In this document: piece after piece, positions 57,903 through 64,000 of the stretch
Layout of the letters: the number at the start of each line of letters is the position of its first letter
Position numbering within the stretch: the first letter of the stretch is position 1
DNA from: Vespertiliibacter pulmonis
GTDB lineage: Bacteria; Pseudomonadota; Gammaproteobacteria; Enterobacterales; Pasteurellaceae
Assembly: GCF_013377275.1 (NCBI RefSeq)
Contig: NZ_CP016615.1
Coordinates: 986,001 to 1,050,000, forward strand
Length of the DNA stretch: 64,000 nt
Reading direction: 5' to 3'
Translations under genes and position numbers: made by a program
Notes under the pieces: model-generated
What the model was told of the DNA's origin: nothing
Database searches by the model: none
What the model saw: only the letters and a program-made list of their open reading frames with translations

Positions 57903-59124
57903 TTTTAATCGAATTTGTGTAATGGGCTTAGGCTATATTGGCTTACCGACTGCGGTAGTTTTTGCTCAAACAGGTAGAATGGTCATTGGGGTTGATGTAA
58001 ATGAGCATATTGTTTCGCAGATCAATCAGGGTAAATCACCGATTGATGAGCCTGATATTACTCAAGCTTTATTACAAGCGGTCAGTTCTGGGAAATTTTT
58101 TGCTACTCAAACGCCAGAACCTGCTGATGTTTTTATCATTGCTGTTCCTACGCCATTATTAAAAAATAATCAGCCAGATCTTAGTTATATCAAAAATGCT
58201 ATCAAAATGATTGCCCCTTTACTCAAACAGGGGAATTTGGTGGTATTAGAATCTACCTCGCCCATCGGAACAACTGAACAAGTATATCAATGGCTAAATA
58301 AAGAACGAGCAGATTTACCCGAAATTTATTTAGCCTATTGCCCTGAACGAGTGTTACCAGGCAACATTATGCAGGAAATTTTCCGCAATGACCGTATTAT
58401 TGGGGGCATTTCCCCTAAAAGTACTGAACAAGCGGTCAGTTTGTACCAACTTTTTGTAACAGGGCAATGTATTGCCACAGACAGCCGTACAGCTGAAATG
58501 TGTAAACTCACTGAAAACAGTTTTAGAGATGTAAACATTGCCTTTGCTAATGAGCTTTCAATGTTATGTGATCAATTTAGCATTGATGTATGGGAATTGA
58601 TCCGCCTCGCAAATTTACATCCTCGGGTAAATATTTTACAACCAGGAGCAGGTGTTGGTGGACATTGTATTGCGGTGGATCCCTATTTTTTGATTAGCCA
58701 AGATCGAGAAAATACAAGACTTATCCAAACAGCCCGTCAAGTAAATGATCATAAAGCAGAATGGATTTTAGATAAAATAAAATTGGCAGTGGCAGATTGT
58801 GCAACTAAAACGGATCGCAAATTATCTGAGATAACGACCGCTTGTTTTGGGCTTGCTTTTAAGGCTAATGTGGGAGATCTACGAGAAAGCCCAGCACTGG
58901 AAATTACGCAAAAATTAGCAGATTGGCATCGAGGAAAAGTATTGGCCGTTGAGCCACATATTACCCAGCTACCTGATGTCTTGTGCGGAAAAGTAGAATT
59001 GGTTTCACTTACAACCGCATTACAACAAGCGGATATTTTAGTGCTGTTAGTTGATCATCAGTCGTTTAAATCAGTAACATTTAGTCAGAAATGGGTTGTG
59101 GATAGCAAAGGAATTTGGTTGTGA
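57895..59124 (+). CDS. wecC: UDP-N-acetyl-D-mannosamine dehydrogenase
   Basis: Oxidises UDP-ManNAc to UDP-ManNAcA using two NAD+. The 409-residue protein has the Rossmann [29 protein letters not shown], the lysine region SKSTEQAV and [13 protein letters not shown] holding the catalytic Cys. Two uptake signals lie inside (58074, 58430). Confidence 0.96.
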   Translation: MCNFNRICVMGLGYIGLPTAVVFAQTGRMVIGVDVNEHIVSQINQGKSPIDEPDITQALLQAVSSGKFFATQTPEPADVFIIAVPTPLLKNNQPDLSYIKNAIKMIAPLLKQGNLVVLESTSPIGTTEQVYQWLNKERADLPEIYLAYCPERVLPGNIMQEIFRNDRIIGGISPKSTEQAVSLYQLFVTGQCIATDSRTAEMCKLTENSFRDVNIAFANELSMLCDQFSIDVWELIRLANLHPRVNILQPGAGVGGHCIAVDPYFLISQDRENTRLIQTARQVNDHKAEWILDKIKLAVADCATKTDRKLSEITTACFGLAFKANVGDLRESPALEITQKLADWHRGKVLAVEPHITQLPDVLCGKVELVSLTTALQQADILVLLVDHQSFKSVTFSQKWVVDSKGIWL

Positions 59125-59837
59125 AAATTGAGCGAAATCAGTGGGAAAGTAATTTTTTCGGGCGAGAGATTTATAACGTAAATCCACAGCAAAATCTATT
59201 TGAGAACGATGTAAACCTCAATTCAACTTTGCCACAGGGCTTGTTACAAGCCAAAGTTACAACAGCAGATTGGCAGGCAATCCATTACTTACAGCAACAG
59301 CAGTTTCAACTGGTTGAAACGGAGATAACCTTTCGGTTAGATCTTGCAAAAATTTCAGTGGATCGAACCGCTTGTAATTGTCGTTTTGTAACTGGGCGGG
59401 ATCTCTCTCAACTTCATTGGGTTTGTGAACAATTTTCCCAAACTCGCTTTCGCCAGCCTTATTTTTCATTACAAGAAAATCAGCGTTTTTACCAACAATG
59501 GCTAGAGAATGCAGTAGTAGGCGTTTTTGATGATGCTTGCTTATTGATAGTAGAAAATGAAATACCCAAAGGCATTGTAAGTTTACGGTTAACGAAAAGA
59601 GCAGTACAAATTGGATTATTAGCGGTTTCGCCCGAATTTCAAGGGAAAGGTATTGGTAAAAAATTGCTGAATAGTGTGGTTGTATTTTTACAAGAAAAGT
59701 ATTCAGACCAAGCAGAGAAAATAGATTTTCTATTGATTAGCACACAATTAAGTAATCAACGTGCGATGAGGCTTTATCAGTCATTTGGGGCAATGTTATG
59801 GCACAGTGCTTATTGGTTTTATCGTGAAATAGCGTAG
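59121..59837 (+). CDS. wecD: dTDP-fucosamine acetyltransferase
   Basis: GNAT-fold acetyltransferase of 238 residues that makes dTDP-Fuc4NAc. It starts at GTG 59121, overlapping the wecC stop (GTGA). WESNFFGREIY near the N-terminus matches WecD, and LLAVSPEFQGKGIGKKLLN is the acetyl-CoA loop. The gene lies between wecC and wecE; the E. coli genes rffG and rffH that precede it there are missing. Confidence 0.9.
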   Translation: MKIERNQWESNFFGREIYNVNPQQNLFENDVNLNSTLPQGLLQAKVTTADWQAIHYLQQQQFQLVETEITFRLDLAKISVDRTACNCRFVTGRDLSQLHWVCEQFSQTRFRQPYFSLQENQRFYQQWLENAVVGVFDDACLLIVENEIPKGIVSLRLTKRAVQIGLLAVSPEFQGKGIGKKLLNSVVVFLQEKYSDQAEKIDFLLISTQLSNQRAMRLYQSFGAMLWHSAYWFYREIA

Positions 59838-59848
59838 AGGGCATTGTT

Positions 59849-60988
59849 ATTATTGCATTTAACCAACCCGCTCAATTAGGTACGGAAATTGACTATATAC
59901 AGAAAGCGATGGCGAATAATCGGCTGTCGGGCGATGGCGAATTTACTCGTTTATGCGAAGCGTGGTTTAAACATCATTTTGGGACAAAAAGAGCGTTATT
60001 AACACCGTCTTGTACTGCGGCTTTGGAATTATCGGCAATATTGCTCGATATTCAGCCCGATGATGAAATTATTATGCCGAGTTATACTTTTGTTTCAACG
60101 GCAAATGCGTTTGTGCTAAGAGGGGCAAAGATCGTATTTGTTGATATTCGTCCTGATACAATGAATATTGATGAAAATAAGATTGAGCAAGCGATTACGG
60201 CTCGGACTAAAGTAATCGTTCCCGTTCATTATGCAGGTGTTGCCTGTGAAATGGATAAAATTATGGCGTTGGCAGAAAAGTATCAGCTATGGGTGGTGGA
60301 AGATGCCGCACAGGCGGTAATGGCAAAATATAATGGAAAAGCCCTTGGTACTATCGGACACATTGGTTGTTTTAGTTTTCACGAAACAAAAAATTATACA
60401 GCGGGTGGAGAAGGCGGAGCAATTCTGCTCAATGATGAAGAATTGATTGAGCGAGCTGAAATTATTCGTGAAAAAGGCACAGACCGTAGCCAATTTTTTC
60501 GAGGCGAAAGAGATAAATATACTTGGCGTGATCTCGGTTCTAGTTTTTTACCCTCTGAATTGCAATCGGCATATCTTTATGCTCAGTTACAATCGGCGGA
60601 AATAATCAATAACAAGCGGTTAGAACTATGGCAAAATTATCAACAAGCATTGATCTTTTATCAACATAAAGATCGGATTGAGTTACCGATTATCCCACAA
60701 AATTGTCAGGCAAATGGACATCTTTTTTGGTTAAAATTGCGTGATTTTGCAGATCGTACGGCGTTTATTCATTATCTTAAACAGAATGGAATTTTAACAG
60801 TTTTTCACTATATTCCGCTACATTCAAGCCCCGCAGGTGAGCGGTTTGGGCAATTTGTTGGAGAAGATCGTTTTACCACAAAAGAGAGTGAGCGATTAGT
60901 GCGTTTACCGCTATTTTATAATTTAAGTTATCAGGATCAACAGAGAGTGATTGAAACTACATTGCATTATTTTGAGCGTGATGAATAG
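59849..60988 (+). CDS. wecE: dTDP-4-amino-4,6-dideoxygalactose transaminase, apparent ATT start
   Basis: PLP aminotransferase that makes dTDP-Fuc4N. The body is complete: LTPSCTAALE, MPSYTFVSTANAFVLRG, PVHYAGVACEM, the PLP lysine in HETKNYTAGGEGGA and EKGTDRSQFF. The E. coli protein begins MIPFNAPPVVGTELDYMQ; here the same region IAFNQPAQLGTEIDYIQ is in frame but has no ATG, GTG or TTG. GAGGG at 59837-59841 lies 7 nt before ATT 59849, so ATT is the likely start. The first ATG, 59909, would drop about 20 conserved residues. Length from 59849 is 379 residues. Confidence 0.88.
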   Translation: MIAFNQPAQLGTEIDYIQKAMANNRLSGDGEFTRLCEAWFKHHFGTKRALLTPSCTAALELSAILLDIQPDDEIIMPSYTFVSTANAFVLRGAKIVFVDIRPDTMNIDENKIEQAITARTKVIVPVHYAGVACEMDKIMALAEKYQLWVVEDAAQAVMAKYNGKALGTIGHIGCFSFHETKNYTAGGEGGAILLNDEELIERAEIIREKGTDRSQFFRGERDKYTWRDLGSSFLPSELQSAYLYAQLQSAEIINNKRLELWQNYQQALIFYQHKDRIELPIIPQNCQANGHLFWLKLRDFADRTAFIHYLKQNGILTVFHYIPLHSSPAGERFGQFVGEDRFTTKESERLVRLPLFYNLSYQDQQRVIETTLHYFERDE

Positions 60989-60996
60989 GTTAGAAA

Positions 60997-62061
60997 ATGT
61001 TTTTACATATTTTAGGTTCGGATATTTCTCATCATAACTATACAGTATTGGCGTTTTTTGAACGGGAACTTTTGCCACAGCTTCCATCACCTCCGCATTT
61101 TTTTGTGGTTGGAAATGAAACATTACGAAATGAATTTCCTACCTTAGAACTAACGATTTTTTCTAATCAAAAAGCCCTTGCAAAAGCAGTAACAGTAAAA
61201 GCGAAGCAAGATCCAATGATTAGATTTTTTTTTCACGGGCAATATAATGTTTGGCTATGGTTTGCAATATTATTTGGAAAATTACCGCTTGAACAGTGTT
61301 ACTGGCATATTTGGGGGGCAGATTTGTACGAAACGTCAAAGAATTGGCGGTTTCGACTGTTTTACCCTGTTCGTAGGTTAGCACAAAAACGGCTGATGAA
61401 TATATGTGGAACAGCTGGCGATCTTTATTATTTTAGCAAAATTAACCCACAATCTAACCGCTTGTTACTCTATTTCCCAACCAAAATGCCAGATAAGTTG
61501 CCTATTCCTAAAGCTGAAATAGACAGCCATTTTACGTTATTACTTGGTAATTCGGGCGATAAAGCTAACCAGCATTTGCTCGGATTACGTCAGTTGAAAT
61601 TATTTGCCAAGCGTAATGTTGAAAAAGCCGTAAAAATTATTATTCCAATGGGATATCCACAAGGAAATCAAGCCTATATTGAAACGGTAGCACAAGTATC
61701 TGAAAAATTATTTACAAAAAAGGTAGTACAACTGTTAAGTGAAAAATTACCATTTGATGTTTATTTAGAACAGCTTGCTCAGTGTGACTTCGGGGTATTT
61801 CCATTTGAACGACAGCAGGGAGTCGGGACGATTTGTTTACTCATTGCATTGAATATTCCATTTGCATTAAGCCGAAAAAACCCATTTTGTATTGATTTAA
61901 TTTCGCAAAACATTCCTTTTCTGTATGTGGAAGAAATTGCAGAGCTTTCCTATGATCAAATAGCTGAAATAAAACGGCAGTTACAGCAGTTAGATAAGTC
62001 ACTTATTCATTTTTTCCCTAAAAATTATGTTAAGGAATGGTTGGAGATCTTATGCAAATAG
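60997..62061 (+). CDS. wecF: TDP-N-acetylfucosamine:lipid II N-acetylfucosaminyltransferase
   Basis: Adds Fuc4NAc to lipid II to complete the ECA trisaccharide. The 354-residue GT56 protein has FLHILGSDISHHNYTV at the N-terminus, YWHIWGADLYE and LGNSGDKANQHLLGL, matching WecF. In E. coli wzxE lies between wecE and wecF; here it is absent. It overlaps wzyE by 10 bp. Confidence 0.93.
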   Translation: MFLHILGSDISHHNYTVLAFFERELLPQLPSPPHFFVVGNETLRNEFPTLELTIFSNQKALAKAVTVKAKQDPMIRFFFHGQYNVWLWFAILFGKLPLEQCYWHIWGADLYETSKNWRFRLFYPVRRLAQKRLMNICGTAGDLYYFSKINPQSNRLLLYFPTKMPDKLPIPKAEIDSHFTLLLGNSGDKANQHLLGLRQLKLFAKRNVEKAVKIIIPMGYPQGNQAYIETVAQVSEKLFTKKVVQLLSEKLPFDVYLEQLAQCDFGVFPFERQQGVGTICLLIALNIPFALSRKNPFCIDLISQNIPFLYVEEIAELSYDQIAEIKRQLQQLDKSLIHFFPKNYVKEWLEILCK

Positions 62062-63341
62062 CCGATTTTTTATTGATAAATTTTTACCTATTAGGTGTAT
62101 TTTCCATTGGAGTAGTGATTTATCAAGCCTATCAGCGGGCATATTTCTCTTTTCATCTAATTTTTAGCGTAATTTATTTTGTCACGTTTTTTCTTGGTTT
62201 TCCGTTTTCGCTGGGGTTGCAGTTTGGTTTTGGTATTCCTTTGCCTCAAATAGAGACATTATTTTTTGCGTTGGCAGTGGCAATGATCGGCTATTTAATC
62301 TATTTTTTGAGTTATCAATTTTTTCAGATAACGGGTAGTAAAAAATTAGGCGTTGTACAGAATTTTGATGTAGCCATAAATGTAAAGAAAAGAGCGAAAC
62401 TTACCGCTTGTTTACTATTTTTGGTGGCAGCTATAAGTTTGGGCTATTTTATTGCAGTTAATGGCTTATTACTGTTTCGTTTAGAAAAATATAGTCAAAT
62501 TTTTTCACCATTAGTACACATTGTCGCACTGAAACGTTTTTTCTATTTCTTTTTTCCTGCGTTGTTAATTCTCTATTTTATTTACCCAAGTAAAAAACGC
62601 TGGTGGCTATTTTTAGTTTTAGGAATAGGGTTCGGTATATTGAGTTATCTTGCTGTTGGCGGAACACGAGCGAATATTGTATTAGCATTTGCATTGTTTT
62701 TACTTCTTGGCTGGATATATCGATATTTCTCGATAATTTGGTTTTTTTCTGCGGGTGTGTTAGTTGTAGTTGCTATGTTTTTCTTAGCACTCTTTCGTTA
62801 TAAATTGGACGTGCAAGGGAGTGATGCTTGGTTTGCTTTTCTCTATCTAACTCGAGATACTTTTTCCCCGTGGGAAAATTTGGCTAAGTTGTTAGGATCT
62901 GAAATCAAATTTCAGGGGTTAATGCCAATAGTGGCAGATTTTTATGTCTATATTCCAAAATCATTGTGGGCTGAGCGACCAGATATTGTGTGGAATACCG
63001 CAAATTATTTCACAAAAATAGTATTAGGGAATGAATCAGGTCTAGCTATTTCTCCAACCTTATTAGGTTCATTCTATATTATGGGGGGATTTCCTGTAAT
63101 TGGGCTAGGTATGGCGTTGCTTGGTGGGTTATTATCAGTAACTGACCGCTTGTTTGATTATGGACGGTTACAAAATGATCCAATAATCCAAGCATATTGT
63201 TTGGCAAATTTGTTTAATTTGATGGTATTAGTTAGAGAGGGGGCGGAAGCATTTATCTCGCGTTGGGTATTTTTTAGTGTGATATTTTGTATGTGCTGGT
63301 TATTGGCGTTCTTAATCACGAAAAGGAAGTCAGATGAATAA
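62052..63341 (+). CDS. wzyE: ECA polymerase WzyE
   Basis: A 429-residue integral membrane polymerase with about eleven spans, starting MQIADFLLIN at 62052. VGGTRANIVLAFALF, LYLTRDTFSPWENLAKLL and FYVYIPKSLWAERPD are conserved WzyE segments. It overlaps wecF by 10 bp and wecG by 7 bp. Confidence 0.92.
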   Translation: MQIADFLLINFYLLGVFSIGVVIYQAYQRAYFSFHLIFSVIYFVTFFLGFPFSLGLQFGFGIPLPQIETLFFALAVAMIGYLIYFLSYQFFQITGSKKLGVVQNFDVAINVKKRAKLTACLLFLVAAISLGYFIAVNGLLLFRLEKYSQIFSPLVHIVALKRFFYFFFPALLILYFIYPSKKRWWLFLVLGIGFGILSYLAVGGTRANIVLAFALFLLLGWIYRYFSIIWFFSAGVLVVVAMFFLALFRYKLDVQGSDAWFAFLYLTRDTFSPWENLAKLLGSEIKFQGLMPIVADFYVYIPKSLWAERPDIVWNTANYFTKIVLGNESGLAISPTLLGSFYIMGGFPVIGLGMALLGGLLSVTDRLFDYGRLQNDPIIQAYCLANLFNLMVLVREGAEAFISRWVFFSVIFCMCWLLAFLITKRKSDE

Positions 63342-64000
63342 AGCGATCATTCGAGGCATTGAGCTATTTGCAATGCGAGACCAACAGGCATTGCTTGATT
63401 TTTTAATCAATGAACAAGATGTAAAGTTTGGCAAATTAGTTGCAATCAATGCGGAAAAAGTAATTCTAAATGAAGAAAATAATGAAATTCGACAATCTAT
63501 TGCTGATGCAGAATATAAATACGCTGATGGTATAAGTATTGTTTATTCTATTCGTAAAAAATATCCGAAATATCGTAATATCGAACGGATTGCAGGCGTT
63601 GATTTATGGTTTTCACTAATGAAACGCTGTGCAAGCCGACAAATTCCCGTATTTTTGCTCGGCGGAACAGCGGTTACTTTATCTAATACATTTGCAAAAT
63701 TGCAGACGATAGGTGTTAATATCGTTGGGTATCAAGATGGCTATTTCCTTGAAAGTGAAGAAGATTCTGTAATTGCGCAGATAAAACAGAGTGGAGCAAA
63801 AGTAGTTACGGTTGGATTAGGCTCGCCGAAACAAGAACTATTTATGCAAAAAGCACAAGGAGCTTACCCTAACGCACTATATATGGGTGTTGGTGGAAGC
63901 TATGATGTTTTTATAGGAGCGGTTAAACGAGCACCTATTTGCTGGCAAAAACTGGGATTAGAGTGGCTTTACCGTTTGTTAAAACAGCCTACTCGTTGGC
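63335..64000 (+). CDS. wecG: UDP-ManNAcA transferase WecG (C-terminus cut by window end)
   Basis: Adds ManNAcA to lipid I in ECA assembly. The frame opens MNKAIIRGIELFAMRDQQALLDFL and stays open to base 64000 (222 codons; the family is about 246). NAEKVILN, YADGISIVYSIRKKYP, VFLLGGT and the conserved VTVGLGSPKQELFMQKAQ and YMGVGGSYDVFIGAVKRAP are WecG/TagA family hallmarks. It overlaps wzyE by 7 bp. Confidence 0.93.

Overview
The window is chromosomal DNA of a member of the Pasteurellaceae, most likely from the Actinobacillus/Mannheimia/Haemophilus ducreyi side of the family. Evidence: AT-rich sequence, gene orders typical of the family (prmC-sirB1-kdsA-hydroxyacid dehydrogenase-lolC; zapA-6S RNA-fau; frdABCD; nrfABCD), and at least 25 exact copies of the Apl-type DNA uptake signal ACAAGCGGT/ACCGCTTGT spread over both strands. 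I saw no copies of the H. influenzae-type signal AAGTGCGGT. No rRNA, prophage, insertion sequence or CRISPR array was seen.

Layout. 1-12.3 kb: partial ilvG, fxsA, a GT8 glycosyltransferase, msrA, a YczE-like membrane protein, lolC, sodC, a 2-hydroxyacid dehydrogenase, kdsA, sirB1, prmC with an N-terminal ASCH domain, ygfB, zapA, 6S RNA, fau and an ICMT-like membrane methyltransferase. 12.3-16.7 kb: hinT, a YcfL-type lipoprotein, a likely Fur-repressed small RNA, an AT-rich island with a DarT-like ADP-ribosyltransferase plus NADAR-type antitoxin, an XRE regulator and tyrS. 16.8-23.9 kb: a two-partner secretion locus (TpsA adhesin, TpsB transporter) led by a GT32-like glycosyltransferase. 23.9-27.8 kb: nrfABCD for periplasmic nitrite reduction to ammonia. 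28-36.8 kb: yidC, ychJ, mscL, hemG, then oadA-pxpB-pxpC-pxpA-NRAMP transporter. 36.9-42 kb: ubiE-ubiJ-ubiB, two tRNA-Ser(UGA) genes, trmA, maoP. 42-48.4 kb: mrcB and frdABCD. 48.4-54.7 kb: a methyltransferase with a regulatory domain, comE1, a zinc-ribbon membrane protein, menH-menD, hemL. 54.8-64 kb: an enterobacterial common antigen type cluster wecA-wzzE-wecB-wecC-wecD-wecE-wecF-wzyE-wecG, cut by the window end.

The genes fit a facultatively anaerobic, naturally transformable host-associated bacterium. Anaerobic respiration (nrf, frd) is served by menaquinone genes (menD, menH, ubiE) and heme genes (hemL, hemG). Surface functions are the TPS adhesin, LPS genes (kdsA, perhaps GT8) and the ECA-like glycan. 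DNA uptake is served by comE1 and the uptake signals.

The most interesting items are the compact Fur-box/sRNA unit at 13183-13287, the DarT toxin with an 18-bp-repeat-encoded coiled coil and hydrophobic tail, the ASCH-PrmC fusion, the glycosyltransferase operonic with TpsB/TpsA, an apparent ATT start codon for wecE, the ECA cluster lacking wzxE and rffGH, and a lone OadA beside 5-oxoprolinase genes. All assignments come from reading the sequence and remembered family features; no searches were run.
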